Source of the DNA: Chloroflexota bacterium
Lineage (GTDB): Bacteria > Chloroflexota > Anaerolineae > Aggregatilineales > Phototrophicaceae
Length of the DNA stretch: 64,000 bases
Direction of reading: 5' to 3'
Assembly: GCA_013388735.1 (NCBI GenBank)
Contig: JACAES010000066.1
Location: 27,274 to 91,273, forward strand
Shown: piece after piece, positions 42,093-52,319 of the stretch
Layout of the letters: every line of letters begins with the position of its first letter
Numbering within the stretch: position 1 is the first letter of the stretch
Translations under genes and position numbers: made by a program
The notes under the pieces: generated by a model
The model's input: only the letters and a program-made list of their open reading frames with translations
What the model was told of the DNA's origin: nothing
Database searches by the model: none

Positions 42093-43427
42093 ATGATGGC
42101 CGAACAGATTCCGCCGGTTAACCCGTACCGCCCGGACGCCGACGACAGCGAACTGAAACTTGTCCCCTTCGCCGGGCGACAGAAAGCCTTCGAGCGCCTG
42201 TACCAACGGCTGACCGACCCGATCAGGGCGGAGGCGACCATCCTGCTGGGGCAGCAGGGGGTCGGCAAAACGGCGCTGCTCCGGCACTTCCACACCTTTT
42301 TTGATGAAACCTTCGTCAGCGTCTGCGTGCCACTGCGCCAGATGCCGCTGACCGACGAAGACGCCTGGCTGAAGGCGCTGGCGCAGCGCATCACCAGTGC
42401 GCTGGTGATGCGCAATTTTACGCTGGCGCGGCTGCCGCAAGAAGCGCCCGACGGCAGCGCGGCGCGCGCGTGGTTCGAGGAAAGCTACCTGCTGGAAGTG
42501 TTCAACATCATCCGGCGTCACCGGCGGCTGGCGCTGCTGCTGGACGATGCCGATTTGCTGCTGCGCGCCGCCGACGAAGGACGGCTTCCGGCGGACAGCT
42601 TCGACTATCTCTACCGCCTGCTGACCGACTACCGCCAGTTGGGAATCGTGTTAACGCTGGACGCGCGTTTTGAGTCCGAGGTCGTGCGGTTAAGCCCGCT
42701 GGCGATGGTGACGGGGGTTTTCCGGTTGACCAACCTCACGCCGGACGAAAGCGCCTGGCTGCTGCGCGAGCCGGTGCGCGCCTTTTACAGCCTGAGCGAT
42801 GAGGCCGTCGCCGCGATTTACCGCGCCACCGGCGGCCAGCCGCGCCTGCTTCAGCGCTTTGGCGACGCGCTGTTCCGCCATTGGGCGGCGCAGCCGGAGC
42901 AAACCGCGCTGGGGACGGAACAGGCTAAAACACTTCTGCCGCAGGTGTACGCCGCCAGCGAGCACGAGTTCCGGCAGATGTGGATGGAGATGAACCAGAC
43001 CGAACGGCTGGTGCTGACGGCGGTCGCTGGGCGGCTGTTTGAAGACCCGCTCGCGCCGATCAACGCGGCGGCGATTGCGGCCTGGCTGGTGGAAACCGAT
43101 TACCCGCTGGATATGACCGCCATCAACGCCGCGATTCGCAGCCTGGAATACCGGGAAGTTTTCACCGGCAGCCCGCTTCAGATCGGCGCGGGACTGCTGC
43201 AGACCTGGCTGCTGGACAACGCCCGCTTAAGCCCGCCGGCGAACAACGCTTCCGCCGCCCGCCCGACCTCGGACGCACAGCGGCTGAATCGGCGCGTGGC
43301 GGCGCTGGCGATTGTCGCGCTGGCCGCGCTCATCCTGGCGCTGATGATCGCGCTGGCGGGGACAAACACCCCGGAAAGCGGTCTCGCGCCGCCGACCGTC
43401 ACGCTGGCGGTGACGAACACGCCGTAA
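42093..43427 (+). CDS. AAA/STAND-like ATPase with C-terminal membrane helix
   Basis: 444 aa. P-loop ATPase with Walker A LLGQQGVGKTALL (about 50-62) and Walker B LALLLDDADLL, followed by LDARFESEV (sensor-like) and an all-helical region with TNLTPDESAWLLREPVRAFY and YRATGGQPRLLQRFG, typical of AAA_16/ORC/STAND-type modules. Residues about 402-421 form a single membrane helix near the C-terminus, so the ATPase is tethered on the cytoplasmic side. Such proteins act as signalling switches. Its position next to kinases and Clp suggests membership of that block, but it converges on the kinase gene and shares no operon with it. ATG 42093 or 42096 are both possible. Confidence 0.78.
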   Translation: MMAEQIPPVNPYRPDADDSELKLVPFAGRQKAFERLYQRLTDPIRAEATILLGQQGVGKTALLRHFHTFFDETFVSVCVPLRQMPLTDEDAWLKALAQRITSALVMRNFTLARLPQEAPDGSAARAWFEESYLLEVFNIIRRHRRLALLLDDADLLLRAADEGRLPADSFDYLYRLLTDYRQLGIVLTLDARFESEVVRLSPLAMVTGVFRLTNLTPDESAWLLREPVRAFYSLSDEAVAAIYRATGGQPRLLQRFGDALFRHWAAQPEQTALGTEQAKTLLPQVYAASEHEFRQMWMEMNQTERLVLTAVAGRLFEDPLAPINAAAIAAWLVETDYPLDMTAINAAIRSLEYREVFTGSPLQIGAGLLQTWLLDNARLSPPANNASAARPTSDAQRLNRRVAALAIVALAALILALMIALAGTNTPESGLAPPTVTLAVTNTP

Positions 43428-43439
43428 TACAGTCCTTAG

Positions 43440-43465
43440 CCTCCGGTCAAAAGACAAACCGGAGG
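43440..43465. terminator. Hairpin between convergent genes
   Basis: Perfect 8-base stem CCTCCGGT/ACCGGAGG with a 10-base A-rich loop, midway between the stops of two convergent genes. Probably a bidirectional transcription barrier; there is no strong T tract. Confidence 0.5.
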
Positions 43466-43480
43466 GGGCGCGCCTGCTCT

Positions 43481-45298
43481 TTATTCGGGAAGGTCAAACG
43501 CACATTCCCCGGCGGCGATTGGACAGACGGCCAGCACCTCGTCCCCGCGCCGCACCTCGAATGTCGCGTCCGGCTGGCTGCTGATCCAGAACCAGCGCGG
43601 GAAGGTCACGCTTTCCCAGGAATGGCGTATCCGGCACTCGTCCGGTTTGGCGATCTGGCCGAGGTCTGACCGAAACACCTGAAAACAGTCCCCGCTGGTC
43701 AGCGAGTAAGTGGGGCGGCTGCCGCCTTCCCACCGGCGCGATTCAAACGTTAAACGACTGCCGTCTGCCCGCGTCTGCACAAAAGTCAGGCCGCTGACGT
43801 TCACCGTCCCCCCGGAGCGGTTGAGCAGATACAGCGAGTCGCCGTCGTAGCGCAGGATAATCGGCGTTTCGCCGCTGTCGGCGGTCGCCTCGGCAGTATT
43901 TTCAGGCGTTACCTCGACCGTTCTTTTGGGCGATGCTTCAGAAGTTTCTTTCGACACAATGACCGGCGCGGGGGTGCGGCTGGGCAGCGTTGTGGGCGTG
44001 TTTTCCGGGCTGGCCGTTTCGCTCGGCGCGGCGGTCGGGCTTTCCGATAAAACGGCGGAGACGGTCATCAGCGCGGCGAGCTGAGCGGCTTCGGTCTGGG
44101 TGGCCGCCTGCACGGTCGCGGTCGCGTTGGCGGTGCTGCTCAGGTTCATGCCGATGAGGATGCCGATAATCAACAGGGCGATAAAACCGAAGGCCGCCAG
44201 GGCAAGAACCGGCTGCCGCTGCTGCGCGCGCGCCTGTCGCAGCATCTCTTCCCGCAGCGGCGCAGAGGCTTTCGAGTCCGTCACCGTCGGCACGTCGTCT
44301 TCGGGTTCGACAGCCGGCTGTCGTATCGTGCTGCGATTGAGCAGGTCAGAAACCGACACGCGCGAGGGCGACGTGCCGCCGGCGGGGGGTTCACTCCACG
44401 ACGAGGGCAAAATCGGGCGGCTATCCTCAGCGCCCATCTCCAGATTGCCGCCGGAAAAGGCGATCTCCAGCGCCTTCGCCAGCGCCGCGCCGGACAAAAA
44501 GCGCCGTTCCGGCTCTTTCGCCATCACCTTCAGCACCACTTCATCAATCAGCGGCGCAAGATTCGGGTTAAAGCGGCTGGGCGGCGGCGGCGGTTCGGTC
44601 AGGTGTTTCATGGCAACCGTCATGGCCGAAGGGTCGTTGAACGGCACGCGGTTGGTCAGCATTTCAAACAGCACCACGCCGAGTGAATACAGGTCGCTCT
44701 GCGGGACGGCCTGCGCCGATGACACTGCCTGCTCCGGCGCGATGTAATGGGCGCTGCCGAAGGTCATGCCGGCGGTGCCTTCCGGCACGCTGAGGGCCAG
44801 GCCGAAGTCGGTCAGCACCGCTTTGCCGCCGGACGTGACCATGATGTTGGAGGGTTTCACGTCGCGGTGGATCACGCCTTCCTGGTGCGCGTAATCCAGC
44901 GCACTGCCGATGTCCCGGATGATCTGCAAGATCTCGGTATAGGCCATGCGGGTATTGTTTTTGGCGTGGTTGCGCAGGACATGGCGCAGGTCGCGGCCTT
45001 CGATGAAAGCCATCGCCATGTAGTAGGTGGTGGTGAGCTGGTCGAACTGGTAGACGCCGACGATGTTGGGGTGGTGCAGTTTGGCGATGGCGCGGGCTTC
45101 GTTCTCAAAACGTTTGCGATATTCTTCCTGTTCGTTTTCCGGGATCAGGTGCGCCTCAAAAACTTTCACCGCCGCATAACGATTGAGCTTGGCATCGTAA
45201 CCCCGGTAGACACGTGCCATACCGCCACGCCCTAACATCTCAACAATGTTGTAATTGCCTAATTTTTTGCCGATGATCGGGTCGTTTGCTGTTGACAT
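43481..45298 (-). CDS. Membrane Ser/Thr protein kinase (Hanks type)
   Basis: 605 aa. Kinase domain about 14-280: glycine loop LGRGGMARVY (22-31), Lys45 in AAVKVF, catalytic HRDVKPSN (144-151), DFG at 164-166, APE in YIAPEQ. A low-complexity juxtamembrane segment (290-360), one membrane helix (about 364-385), and an extracytoplasmic part with a Thr/Ser/Pro-rich stalk and a beta-rich domain at about 460-605 containing GDCFQVFRSDLGQIAKPDEC (possible disulfide). It would phosphorylate Ser/Thr proteins such as ligands of the nearby FHA protein. Divergent from the Clp gene with promoters for both in the 192-base gap. Confidence 0.94.
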   Translation of the reverse strand: MSTANDPIIGKKLGNYNIVEMLGRGGMARVYRGYDAKLNRYAAVKVFEAHLIPENEQEEYRKRFENEARAIAKLHHPNIVGVYQFDQLTTTYYMAMAFIEGRDLRHVLRNHAKNNTRMAYTEILQIIRDIGSALDYAHQEGVIHRDVKPSNIMVTSGGKAVLTDFGLALSVPEGTAGMTFGSAHYIAPEQAVSSAQAVPQSDLYSLGVVLFEMLTNRVPFNDPSAMTVAMKHLTEPPPPPSRFNPNLAPLIDEVVLKVMAKEPERRFLSGAALAKALEIAFSGGNLEMGAEDSRPILPSSWSEPPAGGTSPSRVSVSDLLNRSTIRQPAVEPEDDVPTVTDSKASAPLREEMLRQARAQQRQPVLALAAFGFIALLIIGILIGMNLSSTANATATVQAATQTEAAQLAALMTVSAVLSESPTAAPSETASPENTPTTLPSRTPAPVIVSKETSEASPKRTVEVTPENTAEATADSGETPIILRYDGDSLYLLNRSGGTVNVSGLTFVQTRADGSRLTFESRRWEGGSRPTYSLTSGDCFQVFRSDLGQIAKPDECRIRHSWESVTFPRWFWISSQPDATFEVRRGDEVLAVCPIAAGECAFDLPE

Positions 45299-45351
45299 GA
45301 TTTTTCAGTCCCCGTTTTTGGGGGTATGCGAAAGTCATAGCTTGATTCTAT

Positions 45352-45379
45352 GGTATACCGAAACATAACGATTTCCCAA
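45352..45379 (-). promoter_or_regulatory. Probable promoter of the kinase gene
   Basis: Minus strand TTGGGA (+ 45374-45379), 16-base spacer, TATACC (+ 45352-45357), about 54 bases upstream of the kinase start. Confidence 0.5.
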
Positions 45380-45417
45380 TTAACGAGTAACAAATTCACG
45401 AAAAATCACGAACGATG

Positions 45418-45445
45418 CTGACGCCTCAAACATTTGCGGTATACT
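45418..45445 (+). promoter_or_regulatory. Probable promoter of the Clp gene
   Basis: CTGACG (45418-45423), 16-base spacer, TATACT (45440-45445), 46 bases before the TTG start. Confidence 0.55.
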
Positions 45446-45490
45446 TTGAAGTGAATCACACTTGTTCAGCACAAAAGGACGTTGTGAGCT

Positions 45491-47857
45491 TTGACACCTT
45501 CACCGGATATTCCCGAAAAAGAACTGCGCGAACGCTGCGCCAGCCTGCTGGCCGCTGCCGCCGAAGAAGCCCGGCGGCAGGGCCACAATTATATCGGGGT
45601 GGAGCATCTGTTCATTGCTGCCACGCGGCGCGAAAACGGCCCGACCGCCAACCTGCTCAAACGGGCAGGCTTCAGCGCGCGCCAGGTGCGTAATGAAATT
45701 CGCCGCGAAATCGGCCAGGGCGACGGCAGGCTGGAACAGGTGCTGCCGCTGACCCCGCGCAGCGAAATGGTGCTGGCGCTGGCGATTTTTCTGGCCGACC
45801 GTGACGAGGATGCCGGGGACGAAATTGACGAAGCGCACCTGCTAATGGCGATTTTGCAGGAAGGGGAAAGCATCCCCATCCGCAAGCTGATCGAGATGGG
45901 TTTTGACCTGAACCTGTGGCTGCAACGGCTGCTGCTAGAAGCGCAGATGCCCGACCGCGCGCCGGATTCGCTGCCGGAAAATCCCTTCAGTTTCCCCGGC
46001 GCGGAGGAGGATTTCGCCTTAGACAATTATCCGAACGCCGGCGGTTTTGCCTCCGACATTTCGCACAGCGACATGCGCATCCCCACGCCGCTGCTGGATA
46101 AATACGGACGGGACCTGACCGCCCAGGCCGCCGCCGGCAAGATCGGCCCGGCTATCGCCCGCGAGCGCGAAATCCGCGCCCTGGCGCGCACGCTGGCGCG
46201 CAGCAAAAAGAACAATCCGCTGCTGCTGGGGGATGCCGGCGTGGGCAAAACCGCCGTCGTCGAAGGGCTGGCCTACGCCATTCACGAGGGAATCGCGCCC
46301 CGTTCGCTGCTCAACCGCCGTATCGTGCAGATCGAAATCGGCACGCTGGTGGCCGGGACGAGCCTGCGCGGCCAGTTCGAGGAGCGGCTGATCGGCATCG
46401 TGGACGAAGCCAAAAACGCCGGCAACGTCATCATGTTCATTGACGAGATTCACACCATCGTCGGCGCGGGCGATACGATTGACAGCAACCTGGACGCCGC
46501 CAACATCCTCAAACCGGCGCTGGCGCGGGGCGAACTGATCTGCATCGGCGCGACCACCCACGAAGAATACCGCCGCGCCATCGCCCAGGACCCGGCCCTT
46601 GACCGCCGCTTCCGCACCATTGACATTGAAGAACCCAGCCAGGACGACACGCTGGCGATCCTGGCCGCCCAGCGCAAAAAGCTCGAAGAACATCATGGTG
46701 TCAGCATCCGCCCGCAGGCGCTGGAAGCCGCCGTGCGTATGTCGGTGCGCTACCTGCCCGACCGCCGGCTGCCGGATAAGGCGCTGGATTTGATTGATGA
46801 AGCCTGCACCCGCGTCGTGATTCGCACCATCGCGCCGGACGAGGACAACACGCCGATTTCGGAAGTGCGCGTCGAAAATATCGCCAGCGTGCTTTCCGAC
46901 TGGACAGGCATCCCGGTGACGGAACTGACCAAAGACGAAAAACGCCGCCTGGCCGGGCTGGATGAGGCGCTCTCGCGGCGCGTAATCGGCCAGGACGCGG
47001 CGGTGCAAACGGTGGCCGAGGCCATCAAAACCGCCCGCGCCGGGCTGGGCGACCCCAACCGCCCCGTGGGCGTGTTCCTGTTCCTGGGGCCGTCCGGCGT
47101 GGGCAAAACCGAACTGGCGCGGGCGCTGGCGGATTTCCTGTTCGGCAGCGACGAGGCCATGCTGCGGCTGGATATGTCGGAATTTCACGACTCGCACACC
47201 GTCGCGCGGCTGATCGGCGCGCCGCCCGGCTATAAAGACACGCAGCGGGGCGGGCAGCTTAGCGACGGCCTGCGCCGCCGCCCCTACAGCGTCGTGCTGC
47301 TGGATGAGGTAGAAAAGGCCGCGCCGGAGGTGTTCGACATCTTCCTGCAGGTGTTTGATGAAGGCCGCCTGAGCGACGCGCACGGCCGCCATGTGGACGC
47401 GCGCCATGCCGTCTTCATCATGACCAGCAACATCGGCACCGAGGAAACCGGCAAGTCGCTCGGTTTTACCCAACGCGACGAACTGCCGGATTATACGGCG
47501 CACCTCAGCCGCTTCTTCAGGCCGGAATTCCTGAACCGCGTGGACGAAATCATCACCTTCCGCTCGTTAAACCGCGAGTCCATGAGCCGGATTCTCGACC
47601 TCCAGCTTGGCGAACTGCACCAGCGGCTGAACGAACAAAAGCTCAAACTGGAACTGGCCGCCAGCGCCCGCGACCTGATTCTGAACAAAGGGTACGACCC
47701 GGTGAACGGCGCGCGACCGCTGCGCCGGGCGATTGAGCGGCTGCTGACCCGCCCGCTGAGCGCGCGCATTGTGGAAGACGCCTTCCAGCCGGGCGACACC
47801 ATCGTCGCCCACGCCACCGAGGACGAGCGCCTGCGCTTCGAGGCGGCCAGGCCGTAA
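45491..47857 (+). CDS. Clp AAA+ unfoldase (ClpA/ClpC type)
   Basis: 788 aa: Clp N-terminal domain ([10 protein letters not shown]..., about 10-150), AAA-1 with Walker A GDAGVGKT (about 247-254) and [13 protein letters not shown], no long middle (ClpB-type) domain, AAA-2 with [15 protein letters not shown] (about 531-545), [20 protein letters not shown] and the arginine-finger region. The loop KSLGFTQ (about 654-660) is at the position of the ClpP-binding IGF/LGF tripeptide, so it probably feeds substrates to ClpP, which is not in the window. Start TTG 45491 behind AAAGGAC. Neighbours are kinases and an FHA protein, hinting at phosphorylation-linked proteolysis. Confidence 0.93.
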   Translation: MTPSPDIPEKELRERCASLLAAAAEEARRQGHNYIGVEHLFIAATRRENGPTANLLKRAGFSARQVRNEIRREIGQGDGRLEQVLPLTPRSEMVLALAIFLADRDEDAGDEIDEAHLLMAILQEGESIPIRKLIEMGFDLNLWLQRLLLEAQMPDRAPDSLPENPFSFPGAEEDFALDNYPNAGGFASDISHSDMRIPTPLLDKYGRDLTAQAAAGKIGPAIAREREIRALARTLARSKKNNPLLLGDAGVGKTAVVEGLAYAIHEGIAPRSLLNRRIVQIEIGTLVAGTSLRGQFEERLIGIVDEAKNAGNVIMFIDEIHTIVGAGDTIDSNLDAANILKPALARGELICIGATTHEEYRRAIAQDPALDRRFRTIDIEEPSQDDTLAILAAQRKKLEEHHGVSIRPQALEAAVRMSVRYLPDRRLPDKALDLIDEACTRVVIRTIAPDEDNTPISEVRVENIASVLSDWTGIPVTELTKDEKRRLAGLDEALSRRVIGQDAAVQTVAEAIKTARAGLGDPNRPVGVFLFLGPSGVGKTELARALADFLFGSDEAMLRLDMSEFHDSHTVARLIGAPPGYKDTQRGGQLSDGLRRRPYSVVLLDEVEKAAPEVFDIFLQVFDEGRLSDAHGRHVDARHAVFIMTSNIGTEETGKSLGFTQRDELPDYTAHLSRFFRPEFLNRVDEIITFRSLNRESMSRILDLQLGELHQRLNEQKLKLELAASARDLILNKGYDPVNGARPLRRAIERLLTRPLSARIVEDAFQPGDTIVAHATEDERLRFEAARP

Positions 47858-47903
47858 TAGTCGGGGAAAGTCACAGTAGAGGATTGGTAGACCGGCGGAA
47901 GTT

Positions 47904-50900
47904 ATGAATCTACCCCAGACAGGTCGCGAACCCAGCACGCTGTCTCCCCAGGAGACGGCGCGTTTGCTCGACGAACCACACCCCCAGGATGCGTCTGACC
48001 CGTTCGCCAGCGACCCCGCGCCGGAGATTCGCACGCTGGGGCGGCTGGCGCTGCGCCGCGATGACCTCAACGACCGGTTTGCCCTGGGCGACCTGTGCGC
48101 GCAGCGAGCGCTGGGCGCGGACGGGCAGCTTCAGATAGACTACGTGGGCAAAACCCGCCTGGCCTACCGGCGCGCCGCCGAAGCCGCGCAAACGCCCGCC
48201 GACCGCACGACGGCGGAACAGGCCGTCCGCGATTTTGTCGCCTGGGTGGTGGCCGTCGCCCGACAGTTCCCGACGCGGCCTAACCTGGCCGTCGCCCTGT
48301 GGGCGCTGGCGGAGGATGCCAACGCCGCGCCGCCCGCCGACGAAACGACCATTCGCGCTTTGCTGGAAGCCTACCTGAACCCGGAGCCGGCCAATGATCG
48401 AACCGTCGTTTCTGACCTGCCGTCCAACGATACCGGCGAGGATTTTACAATGGTGAGCGATCTGCCGCCGGAAAGCGATTCGCTGGAAACGGTGGCGGAT
48501 TACGGCGCGGACGAGGTGCTGGTGTCGCAGGACATAGACTACACCATTCCCAGCGAAACCCGCATCGAAGACCTGCACCCGCTGGCCGAACGCGGCGGCG
48601 GACATAAACCGCCGGCCCAGCCTCAGGCGCCGCGCGGCGATGAGTTCCAGATCGGCGACCGCATTCAGGATCGTTACGAAGTGGCCGACGTGCGCTGGGG
48701 TGGCATGGGCGTGGTTTACCTGTGTTACGACCTGCACCAACGCGAGCCGGTGGCGATCAAAACCTTCCAGAGCCGCTTTCTGGAAAACGAGCGCGCGGTG
48801 TCCCGCTTTATCCAGGAGGCGCTGACCTGGATACGCCTGGAAAAACACCGCTACATCGTCCAGGCGCGGCTGGTGGAAACCATCGCCGGGCGTCCGCATA
48901 TCATCCTTGAACACATCAGCGGCCCGGAAGGGCTGGGGCCAGACCTGCGAAGCTGGATTGACCACAAGCGGCTTGACCTGCCGCAGTCCATCGAGTTCGG
49001 CCTGCACATCGCCCTGGGGCTGCAGCACGCCAACCAGAAAGTGCCGGGGCTGGTTCACCGCGATTTAAAACCGGCCAACATCCTGGTCACGCATGACGGC
49101 ATCGCCAAGATCACCGACTTCGGCCTGGTGCGTTCGGTCGAGTTCACCGACGTGCCGCTGCCGGGCAACGAGGCCGATCTGTCCCCGCGCGACGATACCA
49201 ACCCGCGATTGACGCGCTTTGGCGCGGTGGTGGGGACTGCGCCGTATATGTCGCCGGAACAGTGCCAATCGCTGGATGTGGATATGCGCGCCGACATTTA
49301 CGCTTTCGGCTGCATCCTGTACGAAATGCTGACCGGGCGGCATGTGTTCCCGGTGAAGAAGTTTGAAGCCTGGCGGCAGGCGCACATTCACGACCGCCCC
49401 ATGTTCGCGCCGGAACACAGCGAACGGCTGCCGCGCCGCCTGCAAGACCTGGTGCTGGTCTGCCTGGAAAAAGCGCCGGAGAACCGGCCCGAACGCTGGG
49501 GGCAGGTGGTGGATGAACTGGCCGCCATCTACGAACAAACGACCGGCCAGAAAGCCGTGCTGGAAATCACCGGCCCGGCGCTGGCCGTCCATGAACTGAT
49601 TGACAAAGGTTACTCGCTGACCGAACTGGGGCGCATGGACGAGGCGCTGCAAGCCTACGACCGGGCCATCAGCATGAAGCCGGATAATGCGCTGGCCTGG
49701 GCGCGTAAGGGGCGGGCGCTGCGCCTGCTGGCGCGTTATGACGACGCGCTGGTGTGTTACGACCGGGCGCTGGAAATCCAGCCGCGTTATGCCTTCGCCT
49801 GGAAGGGCAAGGGCATCGTCCTGGAACGCCTGGGACGCCAGGAGCAGGCATTGGCCTGTTACGAAGCGGCGGCGCAGATCAACCCTACCGACGTGTGGAA
49901 CTGGTACAACCAGGCCGACGTGCTGCAAAACATGAACCGCTACCCGGAGGCGCTGCCGCTGCTGGAGAAGGCGCTCGACGTAGACCCGGCTCACCCTAAC
50001 AGTTGGGCCAAACTGGGGCAGGTTTACCGGCTGATGCAGGATTATGAGAAATCCATCCAGGCTTATGACCGGGCGGTGGAACTTGACCCGGATTACGCCT
50101 GGGCTCACAACGGCAAAGGACTGGCGCTGAAGGCGCTGGGACGCCCGGCGGAGGCGCTGGCCGCTTTCAAAAAGGCCGCCCAACTGCAAAGCGACGAGGT
50201 TTGGCACTGGTACAACCTGACCGAAATGCTGGTGGAGATGCGTCAGTACCAGGACGCCGTCAGCCCGGCGCAGCAGGCCACGCGCGCCGACCCCACCCAT
50301 GCTTACAGTTGGGCGAAGCTCGGTCAGGTGTTACGCTACCTCGACCGCAACCAGGAGGCGCTGGAAGCCTATGACCGCGCCGTCGCGCTGCTGCCGGATT
50401 ACAGCTGGGCGATCAATGGTAAGGGCATCGTGCTGGAACACATGGAGCGGTATGAGGAGGCGCTGGCCTGTTACCAGCAGGCCGGCCAGTTTGCCGACAG
50501 CTATGTGTGGCACTGCTGGTACAATCAGGGCAACGTGCTGGTATTGATGGGGCGGCATAAAGAGGCGATTGCCCTGCTGGAACAGGTGACTCGCACCGTG
50601 CCGGGACATGCGCCGAGCTGGGCGCGGCTGGGCAATGCTCTGCGCCACCTCAAACGCTACGACGAGGCGCTGGTCGCCTTCCAGCAGGCCACCCGGATTG
50701 ACCCCAATTATGCCTGGGCCTGGAACGAACAGGGCATCACCCTGGAAGCCCTGGGGCGGCTGGACGAGGCGTTAAAAGCCTACCGGCGCGCCAGCGGCGC
50801 CGAACCGCGCGACGCTTTTTACGCCTACCAGCAGGCCGACGTGCTGATCCAGATGAACCAGCACCAGCAGGCTTTGGAACTGCTGGAACACTCGCTGAAG

Positions 50901-51905
50901 CTGGACAGCACCAACGCCCGCGCCTGGGCCAAACACGGCCAGGTGCTGCGCCGCCTCAACCGCCTGGACGACGCGCTCCGCAGTTACACACGCGCCGTCG
51001 AACTTGATCCGTCTTACGGCTGGGCGTGGAACGGGCGCGGGCTGACGCTTAGCGCGCTGGGCAAACACGACGAGGCGCTTGCCAGCTTCCGCAAGGCCAC
51101 CGAGGTCGAAGAAAATGATGTCTGGTACTGGTACAACCAGGGCGATGAACTGGTGATCCTGGGGCGTTTTCAGGACGCGCTGGCGGCGCTTGACCACGCG
51201 CTTAAACTCAACCCGCGCCACCCTGAAAGCTGGGCCAAACGCGGCCAGGCGCTGCGCCGCCTCAACCAGCAGACCGAGGCGCTGGCGTCCTACGATCAGG
51301 CGTTAGCCAGCAACCCGCATTACGCCTGGGCTTGGAACGGGCGCGGCCTGGCGCTGGAAGCCCTGGGCCGGCGCGAGGAGGCGCTCGCCAGCTACGAACG
51401 CGCCACCCAGGAAGACCCGCGCATCATCTGGTACTACACCAACCAGATAGACATCCTGCTGGATATGGGGCAAAAGCAGGAGGCGCTGGCGCTGGTCGAG
51501 CGGGCGCTGGCGCAGCTTCCCAACCACCCGGTCGCCTGGGCGCGGCACGGCCAGGTGTTGCGCCGGCTAGGCGAATATGAAACCGCCATCGAAAGTTACC
51601 AGCGGGCGATCAAACTGGACGAAACCTATGCCTGGGCCTGGAACGGCCTGGGGCTGGCGTTCGCCGGGCTGGAACGCTGGGACGAGGCGCTGGCGTCCTA
51701 CGAACTGGCGGTGCATTACAACGAAAACGATCTGTGGTTCTGGCACAACTACGGCGAGGCGCTGCTGGCGCTGGGTGAATACGGCAAAGCCGTGCTGGCC
51801 TTTGAACGCGCCGCCGCGCTCGACCCGAATCATGACCTGACGCGGCAGAAGCTCCAGGCCGCGCGGGACAAAGCCACCGAAACAGGTGACGAAGACGAGG
51901 AATGA
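47904..51905 (+). CDS. Ser/Thr kinase with TPR super-repeats
   Basis: 1333 aa, cytosolic. The first about 240 residues are acidic and low-complexity with two short repeats (TVVSDLPSNDTGEDF, TMVSDLPPESDS). Kinase domain about 250-530: WGGMGVVYLCYD glycine loop, VAIKTF, VHRDLKPANILV, DFGLVRS, APYMSPEQC. From about 560 to 1320 come some 22 TPR units; six 102-residue blocks of three TPRs each recur almost in register, each opening with an aromatic-rich WYNQ-type motif and containing a YAWAWNGKG-like motif. The C-terminus is acidic (ETGDEDEE). It should scaffold protein partners. It is 46 bases after the Clp gene and 6 bases before the FHA gene, so probably one operon. Confidence 0.93.
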   Translation: MNLPQTGREPSTLSPQETARLLDEPHPQDASDPFASDPAPEIRTLGRLALRRDDLNDRFALGDLCAQRALGADGQLQIDYVGKTRLAYRRAAEAAQTPADRTTAEQAVRDFVAWVVAVARQFPTRPNLAVALWALAEDANAAPPADETTIRALLEAYLNPEPANDRTVVSDLPSNDTGEDFTMVSDLPPESDSLETVADYGADEVLVSQDIDYTIPSETRIEDLHPLAERGGGHKPPAQPQAPRGDEFQIGDRIQDRYEVADVRWGGMGVVYLCYDLHQREPVAIKTFQSRFLENERAVSRFIQEALTWIRLEKHRYIVQARLVETIAGRPHIILEHISGPEGLGPDLRSWIDHKRLDLPQSIEFGLHIALGLQHANQKVPGLVHRDLKPANILVTHDGIAKITDFGLVRSVEFTDVPLPGNEADLSPRDDTNPRLTRFGAVVGTAPYMSPEQCQSLDVDMRADIYAFGCILYEMLTGRHVFPVKKFEAWRQAHIHDRPMFAPEHSERLPRRLQDLVLVCLEKAPENRPERWGQVVDELAAIYEQTTGQKAVLEITGPALAVHELIDKGYSLTELGRMDEALQAYDRAISMKPDNALAWARKGRALRLLARYDDALVCYDRALEIQPRYAFAWKGKGIVLERLGRQEQALACYEAAAQINPTDVWNWYNQADVLQNMNRYPEALPLLEKALDVDPAHPNSWAKLGQVYRLMQDYEKSIQAYDRAVELDPDYAWAHNGKGLALKALGRPAEALAAFKKAAQLQSDEVWHWYNLTEMLVEMRQYQDAVSPAQQATRADPTHAYSWAKLGQVLRYLDRNQEALEAYDRAVALLPDYSWAINGKGIVLEHMERYEEALACYQQAGQFADSYVWHCWYNQGNVLVLMGRHKEAIALLEQVTRTVPGHAPSWARLGNALRHLKRYDEALVAFQQATRIDPNYAWAWNEQGITLEALGRLDEALKAYRRASGAEPRDAFYAYQQADVLIQMNQHQQALELLEHSLKLDSTNARAWAKHGQVLRRLNRLDDALRSYTRAVELDPSYGWAWNGRGLTLSALGKHDEALASFRKATEVEENDVWYWYNQGDELVILGRFQDALAALDHALKLNPRHPESWAKRGQALRRLNQQTEALASYDQALASNPHYAWAWNGRGLALEALGRREEALASYERATQEDPRIIWYYTNQIDILLDMGQKQEALALVERALAQLPNHPVAWARHGQVLRRLGEYETAIESYQRAIKLDETYAWAWNGLGLAFAGLERWDEALASYELAVHYNENDLWFWHNYGEALLALGEYGKAVLAFERAAALDPNHDLTRQKLQAARDKATETGDEDEE

Positions 51906-51911
51906 CCAGGG

Positions 51912-52313
51912 ATGTTAAGCAATAAAGACATTTCGATCACGTTTATGAGCGGGCCGCACGACGGCAAAACGCTGAACTTCGAACAGCCCGACGCGGGTGA
52001 GGAGCGCGTGCTGCTCATCGGGCGGCGCGAAGGCTGCGACATTCACCTGCATTTTGATAATCAGGCCTCGCGCCTGCACGCCAAACTGGGCATTGTGTCC
52101 GTCCCGGTCACGGCGTCGGAATCGGTCGAAAATCCGTTTATGCTGACCTTCTGGTTAGAGGACGGCGGCAGCCGCAACGGGACGTTCGTGGAAAAGGAGC
52201 GCGGCACGATCGTTGGCCGCGTCAGCCTGCGCCCCGGCTCGCTGTTCCGCGTCGGGCGGACGTGGCTGCGGCTGGATGTGCCGCTGTCGTTTGACGATGA
52301 CCCGGAGTTTTAA
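51912..52313 (+). CDS. FHA-domain protein
   Basis: 133 aa, a single FHA domain: LLIGRREGCDIHLHFDNQAS, SRLHAKLGIV and EDGGSRNGTFVEKERG contain the GR, SxxH and NGT positions that bind phosphothreonine. There is no other domain and no membrane helix. It follows the kinase-TPR gene by six bases, so it is a natural phospho-reader for that kinase and possibly for the membrane kinase at 43481-45298. Confidence 0.92.
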   Translation: MLSNKDISITFMSGPHDGKTLNFEQPDAGEERVLLIGRREGCDIHLHFDNQASRLHAKLGIVSVPVTASESVENPFMLTFWLEDGGSRNGTFVEKERGTIVGRVSLRPGSLFRVGRTWLRLDVPLSFDDDPEF

Positions 52314-52319
52314 GCCGCC

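Noticed and set aside
42093..52313. Type VI secretion gene cluster (kinase, FHA, ClpV)
   Set aside because: No Tss structural genes (sheath, baseplate, VgrG, IcmF/DotU) are in the window, and the Clp protein has an LGF loop typical of ClpP-linked unfoldases.
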